Source: an uncultured Caulobacteraceae bacterium
GTDB lineage: Bacteria > Pseudomonadota > Alphaproteobacteria > Caulobacterales > Caulobacteraceae
Direction of reading: 5' to 3'
NCBI GenBank assembly: GCA_903923135.1
Contig: CAIXWN010000264.1
Span: 1-56,533 of the forward strand
Length of the DNA: 56,533 bases
The number at the start of each line of letters is the position of its first letter. Positions within the stretch are counted from its first letter, which is position 1. A model generated the notes under the pieces. It did no database searches and was not told where the DNA came from. It saw only the letters and a program-made list of their open reading frames with translations. This document shows, in pieces, positions 1 through 9,097 of the stretch. The position numbers and the translations under genes are program-made.

Positions 1-3000
1 GCGACGCCCGGCAGCACGCCGGCCGCGAAATTCGCCACCAGCGCGCGCGACCGCCGTTCCATCTCCCCCCGCGCTGCGACGGCAAGACCAGCGAGGGTCG
101 CGCTCACCTCATCACCGGGGCCGTCGCTCCGGTGGCCTGACAACCGGTCGATCGCCTCAGCGAGTTCCGTTGCGGACACGGGTTTGCGCAACACCGCACC
201 GGCGCCGAGCGCCAGCGCGGCCTCGGCGTTGGCCTCGTCAGATGATGCCGTGAGAACGAGGCAGGCGGTCGTCTCTCCCGCCCGCGCGAACTGGCGCAAC
301 AGATCGAGCCCGCCCATCCGGGGCATCGAAAGGTCCAGGATGATCAGATCGAAGGCCTGGGTCGCCGCCAGGCGGGCGGCCTCGATCCCGTCAGGGGCTT
401 CGGTGATCCGATGATTCAGGCGCCCGAGCACAGCCGCGATGCCCCGGCGGATGAGGGGTTCGTCCTCGGCCAGCAGGATGTTGAGGCCCGTCCCCGGCGT
501 CGGAGCGGAAGCGATGATCGGCTCGGCGGCAGGGGGGGCAGGAAGCGTAAACACGAACCGGGCGCCACCCTCCGGCCGATTTTCGACATCCAGCCCACCG
601 CCGAGCGATCGGGCGATCTGCCGGGAAAGCGCCAGACCCAGACCCAGACCCAGACCGTCGCCGTCCCGCCCGGCGCGATCGAACGGCTCGAACAGGCGCA
701 GCCGCTCACCGGCGGACAGTCCAGGTCCGCTGTCCTCGACCACGATCCGCAGCCGCGAGGAGCCGGTGGAATCCGGGGAAACGCTAACCACCGCGCTGTC
801 CCCTCCGTACTTGATGGCGTTGGACAACAGGTTGCGGATCACCTGACGGACCCGATGCCCATCCGTCAGCACAAGTCCGGCCGAACTCGGATCGATCCGA
901 ACCGTCAAGCTGAAGCCAACCTGACTGGCGGCCGGGCTGAGCATCCTTGCCTCAGCCTCGACAAGCCGGGCGACCGAGACAGGGCCTGGCGTCAACCGGA
1001 GCTCACCGCTGGCCATGGCGCCCAGGTCGGTCAGGTCATCAACGACGGTCTTCAGGCTGGCGAACACCTCTGCAAAGGACGACAGGTCGAACCCTGCGGG
1101 GTCGTCGGCCGCCACATCCAGAAGGCCCTGCATCCCCTGCATCGGGGTGCGCAGTTCGTGGGCGACATCCGCCAGGAAGCGCGATTTCGACCGCGCCTCC
1201 CGATTGGCGGCGAGCACCTGAGCACGGGCTTCAGCCAGGAGCGCGGCCGCGTCGGCGGCGCCGTGCGCCTCGACCGCAGGGGCGTCCAGTCGGGCGGTGG
1301 CTCCCGCTGCAGCCCAGATCGATTGCGCATGATCGTGGTAGTGACGGGCGAGGTCTGGCCGGCCAGCGGCGAGAGCGGCGTCGGCCGCACAGGCCGCCGC
1401 GAGTCCGGCCTCAAGTGGGGACGACCCGGCGTCGGCGGCGTTCACCGCGACACTGTAGGCCGCAAGGGCCGCGGCATGGCGGCGCCGACGGCGGAGATCC
1501 TCCGCACGCAACCACAGCTTCCTCGCCAGGTGATCGGCCGGATTCAGGCGCGCGGCGCGGCGGATATAGGCCAGGTCGGCCCTTCGGGCCGGCTGATCGG
1601 TCCTGAGTCGCGCCAGAGTCTCATGAAATCGCCAGGCGACGCCGCCGGGGTGGGAGTCGAAACCGCCGCGCGCCGCCCTGCAGGCGTCAGCCAGCCGCAG
1701 GACCTCGCGAGCGTCACCCCGCAAACCTGCGGCCTCGATGGCGACCAGTGGCTGGGTTTCCGGCGCGAGATTCAGGCTACCGGACTTGCCGGCGCCGTCG
1801 TCGTCAAGCCGGGCCCGGACGAACCCTCGCACGGCGGCGTGAACAGCCAGAAGGCCATTGATGATATCGGCGTCGCCGAGCCGTCGAGCCTCGCGGAGCG
1901 CTTCGCGCACCTCGATCTCGAAGTGCGGCAGATAGGCGACGGTGCGCCAACCGATCATTATGTGATTGCGGATAGCGTTGGCCACATAGGCGAGATCGCC
2001 CTCTGCCAAGGCCATTTCCCGGATCTCAAGGCACCGGCCACGAAGGGAAGCCTGGGGTCTGCGCCAGATCACCCCCCAGTAGAGGGCCCGGTAGAGCGTG
2101 CCGGCGCGGGCGATGCCGCGATAGTCCAGGCTGGCCGCGGCAAGCTCGCCGAGCCGCGCGGCGGCGGCGAAATCGCCGGTGACGGCCAGCAAGAAGGTGT
2201 CGATCGACATCCAGAACGCCGATCCCGGGGACTTAGCCCGCGCGCGGATCGATCCGCGAAAGGCCACATAGGCGGCGAAGGCCGGTCCCCTCTCATAGGC
2301 CACCGTGGCCGCGGCGTTGGCCACCCGCGTGAACGGATCGACCGGCCCGGGATCGTCGCGAGGCGGACTACGCGCCCGCCGGCCGAACAGCCGGCCGACC
2401 CGCCAGGCCAAGGCTGCAACCGCCAGCCTCAGGACTCCGACGCTGGGCGGGGTCTTCAGGCCAAATTCCGCCAGGCCGTCGCGCGCCATGGCCCAGCTCA
2501 GTTCGCCGGCGCCCGCCAGCCTGAGCGCAACGATGGCCAGTTCGTAGTCCTCGGCGCGGTCAGCTGGCGTACGGCTCACCGTCAGCAAACAACGGCTCCT
2601 CGCCAGGACCACGGCGGCCTCGTTCCGGTCAGCCGCGGCCAGCACCGCCTCACGCAGGAGTTGCCGGTCCGAGCCCGGATCGTCGCAGACCGCGCGCTCA
2701 CGCAGGCCCCAGGCGCACTCCGCGAAAGCGTTCGCGGCGGCGGCATCGGCGCGGGATCGGGCCTCCGCCGCCCCGCGTGCGAATCTCTCCCGCCAGACCG
2801 CTGGCTCGGCGCCAGAAAGACCAGCCAGTCGACGCAGATGCAGGGCGGCGGCGGACGTGCTGGTCCAGGCCACAGGGTCGGCCGCCAGGCGCTCCGCCAT
2901 GGCCGCGGCCAGGACAGCCACCCGTCCCGGGTCCTCATGGCGGATGATGTCGTCCCGCAGGCGATCATGCAGGAAGCGGATCCCCGCCGACCCCGAGTGA

Positions 3001-4031
3001 ACAAGACCGGCCGCGGCCAGCGACGTCATCGCCGTCTCCACTGTGGCGGGGCTCAGCGCCAGCGCCAGGCCGAGCTCCCGCGTTGGCGCCTCGTCGCCCC
3101 ACAGCGCCGCGGCCAGGGCCAGTTCGCGCGTGTCGACCGCAAGCGCGCTGACCCGCCGAAGCACGGCCTGTGACAATCCCGGCCCTCCCACGGTCGCCGC
3201 CGCCGCGGGGTCTACGGTCCAGGCGCCCGCCGCCTGGCTCACGACACGGCCGTCGGCTATGGCCCTCGCGGCCTCGAGAATATCGAAGGGCAATCTTGGA
3301 GCATCGTCGCCGAGCCAATCCCGCACAGCCCTGGCCGGTCCCTCGCCGATCACTGAGCTCATCAGGACCAGGCTGTCCGCCTCGCCAAGCGGACCCAGGT
3401 CGAGTTGCAGGGTGCGGGGACCGGAGGCGAGTTCGTCCTCTGAGGAGACGTCGGCGCGCTCGGTCAGAATCACGGTCGGCGCATCGTCGCCGTCCTCGGA
3501 AACAAAGGCGAGCAGCAGGGCGCGCGCCTCGTCGGGCGCCCGCCAGGCGTCATCAATGAACAACACCACGGGCGAGCCAAGACCCATCAGCCAACGGATG
3601 AGTTGGACGGCCGCCGCGGTAAGCCGCGCGGCGCCTTCCCGCCGCCCGGCCGAGACCTCAGGCGCGACGTCGAGCGGCGCGGCGCCGGCCTCGAATCCGG
3701 CGCTGTGCAGCACAGCCAGCGCGGGTCCCAGCGCCGCCAACATGGCGGCCGCCCCCGCCTGCGGGTCGTAGAGCTGGCCAAGCGCGGCGTCCGTGGCGCC
3801 GGAAAGTGCGCGCATGATCGGCGCGAAGGCGGACTGGCTGTCGCCCTGGCCATACTTGCCCGCGCCCGTGAGCGCGCCGCGGGCCGCGACGCCCGCCAGC
3901 ACCGCCTCGCAGAGCGCCGTCTTGCCTGAACCCGCCGGTCCCCGAACGACCACGCCGTGGATATCCTGGCGGCCGATGGCGCGTTCGAGCCACGCCGCCT
4001 CGACAGCCCGGCCCACAAGTGCAGGCGTCAC
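1..4031 (-). CDS. AAA-ATPase / hybrid histidine kinase, C-terminus cut by window edge
   Basis: Seen: an open frame starts at GTG 4031, overlaps the upstream regulator's stop codon as GTGA, and runs off the window at base 1 after about 1343 residues. Order: P-loop NTPase with Walker A GPAGSGKT (about residues 31-38) and Walker B VVLFIDDAW (about 155-163); a long Ala/Arg-rich helical middle that could be TPR-like; a HisKA box VAHELRTP with His958; an HATPase N box NLLSNAIKYGG (near 1070) and an expanded G box; then a receiver domain starting ILLAEDEP, with Asp1233 in the LDLSMP motif and a Lys-Pro near 1282. There is no signal peptide or membrane segment, so it is probably cytoplasmic. Known: STAND-like ATPase/TPR modules fused to kinases sense ligands or partner proteins. 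Inferred: it signals through its own receiver and perhaps the adjacent OmpR regulator. The stimulus is unknown. Confidence 0.85.
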   Translation of the reverse strand, partial: MTPALVGRAVEAAWLERAIGRQDIHGVVVRGPAGSGKTALCEAVLAGVAARGALTGAGKYGQGDSQSAFAPIMRALSGATDAALGQLYDPQAGAAAMLAALGPALAVLHSAGFEAGAAPLDVAPEVSAGRREGAARLTAAAVQLIRWLMGLGSPVVLFIDDAWRAPDEARALLLAFVSEDGDDAPTVILTERADVSSEDELASGPRTLQLDLGPLGEADSLVLMSSVIGEGPARAVRDWLGDDAPRLPFDILEAARAIADGRVVSQAAGAWTVDPAAAATVGGPGLSQAVLRRVSALAVDTRELALAAALWGDEAPTRELGLALALSPATVETAMTSLAAAGLVHSGSAGIRFLHDRLRDDIIRHEDPGRVAVLAAAMAERLAADPVAWTSTSAAALHLRRLAGLSGAEPAVWRERFARGAAEARSRADAAAANAFAECAWGLRERAVCDDPGSDRQLLREAVLAAADRNEAAVVLARSRCLLTVSRTPADRAEDYELAIVALRLAGAGELSWAMARDGLAEFGLKTPPSVGVLRLAVAALAWRVGRLFGRRARSPPRDDPGPVDPFTRVANAAATVAYERGPAFAAYVAFRGSIRARAKSPGSAFWMSIDTFLLAVTGDFAAAARLGELAAASLDYRGIARAGTLYRALYWGVIWRRPQASLRGRCLEIREMALAEGDLAYVANAIRNHIMIGWRTVAYLPHFEIEVREALREARRLGDADIINGLLAVHAAVRGFVRARLDDDGAGKSGSLNLAPETQPLVAIEAAGLRGDAREVLRLADACRAARGGFDSHPGGVAWRFHETLARLRTDQPARRADLAYIRRAARLNPADHLARKLWLRAEDLRRRRRHAAALAAYSVAVNAADAGSSPLEAGLAAACAADAALAAGRPDLARHYHDHAQSIWAAAGATARLDAPAVEAHGAADAAALLAEARAQVLAANREARSKSRFLADVAHELRTPMQGMQGLLDVAADDPAGFDLSSFAEVFASLKTVVDDLTDLGAMASGELRLTPGPVSVARLVEAEARMLSPAASQVGFSLTVRIDPSSAGLVLTDGHRVRQVIRNLLSNAIKYGGDSAVVSVSPDSTGSSRLRIVVEDSGPGLSAGERLRLFEPFDRAGRDGDGLGLGLGLALSRQIARSLGGGLDVENRPEGGARFVFTLPAPPAAEPIIASAPTPGTGLNILLAEDEPLIRRGIAAVLGRLNHRITEAPDGIEAARLAATQAFDLIILDLSMPRMGGLDLLRQFARAGETTACLVLTASSDEANAEAALALGAGAVLRKPVSATELAEAIDRLSGHRSDGPGDEVSATLAGLAVAARGEMERRSRALVANFAAGVLPGV
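633..656. repeat. Four perfect tandem copies of hexamer CAGACC inside the kinase ATP-lid
   Basis: The hexamer CAGACC occurs four times head to tail. On the coding strand it encodes alternating Gly-Leu (GLGLGLGL) in the G box of the HATPase domain, where GxGLGL followed directly by A/G is usual. A six-base unit keeps the frame, so slippage would change ATP-lid length without breaking the gene. Confidence 0.9.
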
Positions 4032-4711
4032 TCGCAGATCTCGGCCTGATTGAGCCTGTAACCGAAACCGGGGGCGGTCTGGATCAGGTCGCCGCCGCGA
4101 TCGGGTCGTCCGAGCTTGCGGCGTATTCGGCTGACCAGGGCGTCCACCGAGCGCAGATCGGAATCGTGAGGCGTCCTGCTGATCGCGCGAAGCAGATCCT
4201 CCCGACTGACGATCTTGCCGGCGGCGGCGGTCAGCAACGCCAGCAGGTCGAATTCCCCCCGCGTGAGATCAGCCGTCTCGTCGCCTGCCCGCGCCGTTCG
4301 CGATGCGGTATCGATCACCCAGCGGCCGACCCGGGTCGGTGTTCCCGGTCGGCGGCGGCGCATCAGGCTGCGCACCCGCGCCACCAGTTCTCCAAAGTGG
4401 ATCGGCTTGACGAGGTAGTCGTCAACGCCCAGGTCGAGCGCCTCGATCCGGGTCTCCGGATCAGCCCGCTGGCTGACCACGAGCAGCCCCACGGAAGCGG
4501 AGCCCCGCAGGGTGCGGGCAAGAGTCAGGCCGGTCATGCCGGGCAGCCCCAGGTCGAGAATGACCACATCCACGGGAGCCAGGCGCATCTGGTTGACGCA
4601 CGTTTCGGCATCGCAAACCGTGGTCACTTCGAAACCGGCAGCCCTTAGCGACAGGGCGATCGCCTCTCGCATCAGGTCCTCGTCCTCGACCACCATGATC
4701 CGTATGGGCAT
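4028..4711 (-). CDS. OmpR/PhoB-family response regulator
   Basis: The 227-residue protein has an N-terminal receiver domain (IMVVEDED at the start, phosphoacceptor Asp in VVILDLGLPG, Lys in YLVKPI) and a C-terminal winged-helix DNA-binding domain ending GFGYRLN. An in-frame start 22 codons further upstream exists, but ATG 4711 puts the receiver at the usual place, so it is preferred. The gene overlaps the hybrid kinase by the GTGA motif, so the two are translationally coupled and probably act together. That is unusual, because the kinase already has its own receiver domain. The DNA target is unknown. Confidence 0.88.
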   Translation of the reverse strand: MPIRIMVVEDEDLMREAIALSLRAAGFEVTTVCDAETCVNQMRLAPVDVVILDLGLPGMTGLTLARTLRGSASVGLLVVSQRADPETRIEALDLGVDDYLVKPIHFGELVARVRSLMRRRRPGTPTRVGRWVIDTASRTARAGDETADLTRGEFDLLALLTAAAGKIVSREDLLRAISRTPHDSDLRSVDALVSRIRRKLGRPDRGGDLIQTAPGFGYRLNQAEICE

Positions 4712-4831
4712 GTTCAACCGGCCTGCTGGCAAGCGGCAAGCGTGGCAGACATCAGGCCCCCACGCCACCATTGCCATGGAAGACGGATTGTCCGGCGGCG
4801 TCTATGGACAGATTGTGAACGGATTGGCCTC

Positions 4832-5425
4832 TCAGCGCGGCAGGGACAGGGTCACCGCTCGCAGGTTGGCCAGAACCTTGGCGGTGTCCTTGCGCATGCC
4901 CTCGCGCACCAGGGGGGCGGGGGCCATGATGTTGGCGGCCACCAGGTTCGAATAGATCACCCGGGTTCCGGCGCCGTTGTTGAGCGGCTCGAGGCGCCAT
5001 TCGCCCTCCTCCACCCGCAGGTCGCCGCCGGCCTTGCGGAAACGGATCAGGCTGTAGGGCTGATAGTCCGACCGGTAGATGTTGTGGATCGTCGGGATGA
5101 AGAAGTTGCCCTTGGTGACGGTCTCCTTGATGTCCCAGCCGCCGTGTTCGGCGTCGCCCTGCAGCACCCGGCAGTCGACGGCGCTGGTGATCAGCCGGCG
5201 GATGTAGCGGCAGTCGTTCATCACCATCCACACCACTCTGGGCGGGGCGGGGATGTCGATGGCCGCATGGATCAGGCCCGCGCCGTCCGCGGCGGGCGCC
5301 ACCTCGGAATAGGCCTGCCCGGAGCCCAGGTCCCGCGCCGCCCCCGGACCGGGCGCCCAGGCCGCGGCGAGCGGCGTGGAGACGAGGGTCATCAGGCCGA
5401 CGGCTAGGGCGAGGACAGGCTTCAC
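4832..5425 (-). CDS. Secreted SRPBCC/START-like domain protein (copy 1)
   Basis: Start chosen at GTG 5425, which has AGGAG nine bases upstream and gives a clear signal peptide (KPVLALAVGLMTLVSTPLAA). The mature part is a START/SRPBCC-type helix-grip domain: a segment with PAPPRVVWMVMNDC, then strand-rich sequence with GEWRLEPLNNGAGTRVIY. It is a clear paralogue of the protein at 8412-9008, sharing DIxAPPxxVW, VLQGD, the GN(F/I)F(I/L)P(T/D)IHN block and SLIRF(R/K)KAGGDL. Known: this fold binds hydrophobic ligands. Inferred: a periplasmic ligand-binding protein. The ligand is unknown. Confidence 0.8.
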   Translation of the reverse strand: MKPVLALAVGLMTLVSTPLAAAWAPGPGAARDLGSGQAYSEVAPAADGAGLIHAAIDIPAPPRVVWMVMNDCRYIRRLITSAVDCRVLQGDAEHGGWDIKETVTKGNFFIPTIHNIYRSDYQPYSLIRFRKAGGDLRVEEGEWRLEPLNNGAGTRVIYSNLVAANIMAPAPLVREGMRKDTAKVLANLRAVTLSLPR

Positions 5426-5543
5426 GAGGTTGCGCTCCTGAACGGTCTGCGACGTCGGGCTTCGGGCGGACCCGGCCGGGTTCAGGCGACGCGCGGCGAG
5501 GCTAACAAGTCCCGCCCGATCCGACAAAGTCAATAATGCGGCG

Positions 5544-8354
5544 TCAGGCCGCCCCGCCGCTCACGGTGGCCAGATGCGCTGTCGTGGCCTCCAGCGCCTC
5601 CACCAGGGAGACGCGTTCCAGGCGCACCCCTTCGGGCAGGCCGGAAAACAGCCGGGTGGGGGCGGCGGCGTCGAGCATGACGAACACGCCCCTGTCGTCG
5701 GCGCGGCGGATCAGGCGGCCGAACGCCTGGGAGATCCGGCCGCGGGCCTGGGTGTCGTCGTAGCCCTTGCCGCCGAACCGGCCGCGGCGGGCCTTGTGCA
5801 GGATATCGGGCCGGGGCCAGGGCACGCGGTCGAACACCAGCAGGCGCAGGGCGCGGCCCGGCACGTCGACCCCGTCGCGCACGGCGTCGGTGCCCAGCAG
5901 GCAGGCGTCCTCCTCGGCGCGGAAGATGTCCACCAGCGTGCCCACCTCCAGCGGATCCACATGCTGGGCGTAGAGGGCCAGCCCCTTGTCGGCCAGGGGG
6001 CCGGCGATCCGCTCGTGCACCGCCCTGAGCCGGCGGATGGCGGTGAACAGGCCAAGGCCGCCGCCGCCGGCGGCGAGGAACAGTTCGCGCATGGCGGCCG
6101 CCACCTGACGGGCGTCGTCCTTGGCCACGTCGGTGACCACGAGGGCCAGGGCGTTGCCGGCGTAGTCGAACGGCGAGGCCAGCTTCAGCGTGCGTGGCCG
6201 TTCGGGCAGACGGGCGGCGCCGGTGCGCATCTCGGCCAGGGCGAAGGGGTCGATCAGGGCGTTGTCGGTGAGGGTCGCGCTGGTCACCAGGACGCCGTGC
6301 GCCGGAGCGATGACCGCCGCGGTGAGCGGTTCGGTGGGGTCCACCCAGTGACGGCGGCAGGCCGCGTCCACGACGCGGCCGTAGAGGAACGTCGCCTCGA
6401 ACCAGTCGACGAAGTCGGGATCGTCCTCGGCGTTCTCGTCGATGGCGGTGAGCATGGAGCGCCAGGCCGGCAGGATCATCCGCGCCCGCCGGTCGAGGCC
6501 GCGCAGCGCCCCCTCGATGCGGGCCCGCTCGGCGGTGTTCAGGGTGTCGGCCTCGTCATCGAGCGTCGCCTCAAGCTGGCGGGACAGGGCCAGAAGAGGC
6601 GTCTCGACGTCGGCCAGGGCGGCGGCGGCGCTCCGCGCGGTTGAACGGACCAGATCGATGGCGGGTCGCGCCGCACACTCCATGCCCACGTCGGACGGCG
6701 CCGCGCGGGCCCGAAGCTGATCGACGACCGCCACCAGAAAAGCCTCCACCGGGCCGAGCGGGCTGACCTCGCCCGCGCCGGGCGCGATCCGCCCTGACCA
6801 GCCTTCGCCCGGCAGCGCGCCGGCGGCCCGCACCGCCCTTTGCAGGGCGCCTTGCGCCTCCTCGCGGTCGGCGATGATCTCTGACAGCCGGGCCTCGAGG
6901 CCCCGCCCGCGGCGACCCCGCCCCTCCGGCCCGCGGATCCAGCGTCGCATCTCGGCGGCCTCGGCGCCGGAGAGCGCCACCGAGAAGGCGCTGTCGGCGG
7001 CGTCGAACAGATGGTGGCCCTCGTCGAAGACGATGCGCCGCGGCCGCGCCGTCTCGGCGTCGTCCTTCTGGCCCCGGGCGGCCCGCGCCCCGTCGAACGC
7101 CGCCTGGGTGAGCACAAGGGCGTGGTTGGCGATGACGATGTCGGCCCGCTTCGAGGCCCGGACGGCCTTTTCGATGAAACAGGTGCGGTAGTGCGAACAG
7201 CCGGCGTGCATGCACTCGCCCCGCCGGTCCACCAGATTGCTGGCGCCGGCCTGGGCGGAGGGGGCGACAGCGAAGAGGGTGGGCAGCCAGGCGGGAAAGT
7301 CGCCGCCGGTCATGTCGCCGTCGCGGGTGGCCCGCGCCCACCGGGCCGCAAGGACCATACCGGTCAGATCGGCGCCGCCCAGGCGGGCGGCGTTGGCGGC
7401 GTCCTGGAAGTTGAGCAGGCAGAGATAGTTCTCCCGGCCCTTGCGGACCACGGCCTTCACCGCCCGGACGGCCGGGTCAGGGAAGATCGCGTGGCTTTCC
7501 CGTTCGATCTGGCGCTGAAGGGCGCGGGTATAGGTGGAGATCCACACCCCCGGGCCATTGACCTCGGCCCAGAGCGACGCTGGAGCCAGATAGCCCAGGG
7601 TCTTGCCGATTCCCGTGCCCGCCTCGGCCAGCATCATCATCGGCTCGCCCTCGCGCAGGCGGGGCTGGAAGGCGTGGGCGGCTTCGGAGGCGAAGACGGC
7701 CTGCAGCGGCCGGGCTTCGTCGAGTCCGGAACGGTCGAGCAGCAAGGCGAGTCTTTCGGCGGCGGCGGCCGGGTCGATGGGCCGCGTTCCGGCCTCTCCC
7801 GCCGGGGCCTGGTCCTCCCACTCGGCGACGCGCGCCCAGACATCCAGTCCGTCCCCCCGCCAGGGCCGTCCCGCGGGACCGGAGCGCAGGGCGCCGATGG
7901 CCGCCGCGGCCCATGGCCATCCGGCGCGGCCAAGGACCTCGGCCTGGGCCAGGGCCTCCTCCCGGCCCGGCGCCGGCGAGGCGGCCAGTTCGGCGAGCAG
8001 GATTTCGGCGGACCGGCGCAGGGCCATGGCCTGCTCGGGCGCGGCGCGCGGTTGAGCCAGGCCCAGCGTGAGGGAGAGCCCCACGGCGGTCGGGGCGCAG
8101 AACTGCGCCGGGCGCACGAAGGCGAACAGCTCGAGCACATCGAACAGCCTGGGGCTGCGCGGCGGCGCGGCGAGCCCCAGGCGGCGCGCGGTCATGGCCG
8201 CGTGGGCGACCATCACCGGCCCCTGCTCGAAAAGGTCGCGGGCCTGAGGCGTCCGCGCCGGCCGGCCGCCCGATCCGTCGGCCATACCCGACCGGCCGCC
8301 GGGCAGAACCACAAGGGCTGGAGCGAGATCGAGGGACAGGGCCGGCGCGTTCAC
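5544..8354 (-). CDS. DinG/Rad3-family ATP-dependent DNA helicase with Fe-S cysteines
   Basis: The 936-residue protein starts at GTG 8354. It shows Walker A AEAGTGIGKT (about residue 242), a cysteine set (one Cys in NYLCLLNF, then CMHAGC and YRTC) expected of the 4Fe-4S domain of XPD/DinG helicases, a DEGH box in RRIVFDEGHHL, motif III-like VLVTSATL, and a C-terminal motif VI segment with QAFGRLIR. Known: this family unwinds DNA 5' to 3' and clears D-loops, R-loops and G-quadruplexes. It is longer than E. coli DinG because of an N-terminal extension of about 230 residues. It lies between two paralogous secreted-protein genes with which it shares no obvious function. Confidence 0.9.
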   Translation of the reverse strand: MNAPALSLDLAPALVVLPGGRSGMADGSGGRPARTPQARDLFEQGPVMVAHAAMTARRLGLAAPPRSPRLFDVLELFAFVRPAQFCAPTAVGLSLTLGLAQPRAAPEQAMALRRSAEILLAELAASPAPGREEALAQAEVLGRAGWPWAAAAIGALRSGPAGRPWRGDGLDVWARVAEWEDQAPAGEAGTRPIDPAAAAERLALLLDRSGLDEARPLQAVFASEAAHAFQPRLREGEPMMMLAEAGTGIGKTLGYLAPASLWAEVNGPGVWISTYTRALQRQIERESHAIFPDPAVRAVKAVVRKGRENYLCLLNFQDAANAARLGGADLTGMVLAARWARATRDGDMTGGDFPAWLPTLFAVAPSAQAGASNLVDRRGECMHAGCSHYRTCFIEKAVRASKRADIVIANHALVLTQAAFDGARAARGQKDDAETARPRRIVFDEGHHLFDAADSAFSVALSGAEAAEMRRWIRGPEGRGRRGRGLEARLSEIIADREEAQGALQRAVRAAGALPGEGWSGRIAPGAGEVSPLGPVEAFLVAVVDQLRARAAPSDVGMECAARPAIDLVRSTARSAAAALADVETPLLALSRQLEATLDDEADTLNTAERARIEGALRGLDRRARMILPAWRSMLTAIDENAEDDPDFVDWFEATFLYGRVVDAACRRHWVDPTEPLTAAVIAPAHGVLVTSATLTDNALIDPFALAEMRTGAARLPERPRTLKLASPFDYAGNALALVVTDVAKDDARQVAAAMRELFLAAGGGGLGLFTAIRRLRAVHERIAGPLADKGLALYAQHVDPLEVGTLVDIFRAEEDACLLGTDAVRDGVDVPGRALRLLVFDRVPWPRPDILHKARRGRFGGKGYDDTQARGRISQAFGRLIRRADDRGVFVMLDAAAPTRLFSGLPEGVRLERVSLVEALEATTAHLATVSGGAA

Positions 8355-8411
8355 GACGCCGGTTGTAGACCACCAGGAACGGAAACGGAACGCGAACCTG
8401 GCCGGCCCCGG

Positions 8412-9008
8412 CTATTCGCTGCGCCCCGCCGCGGCGAGGCTCTCGCGGCGCAGGGCCATCAGCACCTTGGGTGTGCTGCCACGCAGGCCCGCGCGAACCA
8501 GCACGGCGGGAACCAGGATGTTGGCCTTGACCCGGTTGATGTAGATCACCCGCGTCCCGGCCCCGCCGTTCAGCGATTCCAGGCGCCACTCGCCATCCTC
8601 GATCTTCAGGTCGCCGCCGGCCTTCTTGAAGCGGATCAGGCTGAAGGGGAGGTATTCGGAACGGACGACGTTGTGGATGTCGGGCAGGAAGATGTTGCCG
8701 CGCGAGAACTGGTCGCGCACGTCCCAGCCATGGCGCTGGTCGCCCTGCAACACCGTGCAGCTGACCAGGTCGGCGATCAGCCGTCCGGCGATCCGGCAGT
8801 CGGTCATCACCGCCCAGACGGTGCTGGGGGGCGCGTCGATGTCCACCGCCGAACGGATGAGGGCGGCGCCGTCCGTGTCCGGCAGGACCTCGGCCCAGGC
8901 CTGGCCGCCCCGCAGGGTCCTCTGAGTCGCGACGGTCGGGGCCCAGGCCAGAAGCGGCGTGGCGGCGAGGCAGGCGGCCAGCGCCACGGCCAGGGTCTTG
9001 GCGTTCAT
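8412..9008 (-). CDS. Secreted SRPBCC/START-like domain protein (copy 2)
   Basis: ATG 9008 is preceded by GGAG at good spacing and opens a signal peptide (MNAKTLAVALAACLAATPLL, then AWAP). The remaining 175 or so residues match the protein at 4832-5425 through most of their length, including DIDAPPSTVW, MTDCR, GNIFLPDIHNVVRSEY and GAGTRVIYINRVKANI. It lies 57 bases upstream of the helicase gene on the same strand and may be co-transcribed with it. Probably a periplasmic hydrophobic-ligand-binding protein. Function not assigned. Confidence 0.8.
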   Translation of the reverse strand: MNAKTLAVALAACLAATPLLAWAPTVATQRTLRGGQAWAEVLPDTDGAALIRSAVDIDAPPSTVWAVMTDCRIAGRLIADLVSCTVLQGDQRHGWDVRDQFSRGNIFLPDIHNVVRSEYLPFSLIRFKKAGGDLKIEDGEWRLESLNGGAGTRVIYINRVKANILVPAVLVRAGLRGSTPKVLMALRRESLAAAGRSE

Positions 9009-9097
9009 GCAGGCTCCAGACTGGGTTTCACGCGTCTTGCAAACGGTCTTAGGCTCTTTTTCGACTTTCGCACCTGCACAAAAAGTCACAGCCCCGT

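Noticed and set aside
411-3173. A 920-residue open frame on the plus strand
   Set aside because: It is the exact antisense register of the kinase gene, which shows clear domains. The plus-strand protein is Arg/Gly/Pro-rich with no motif.
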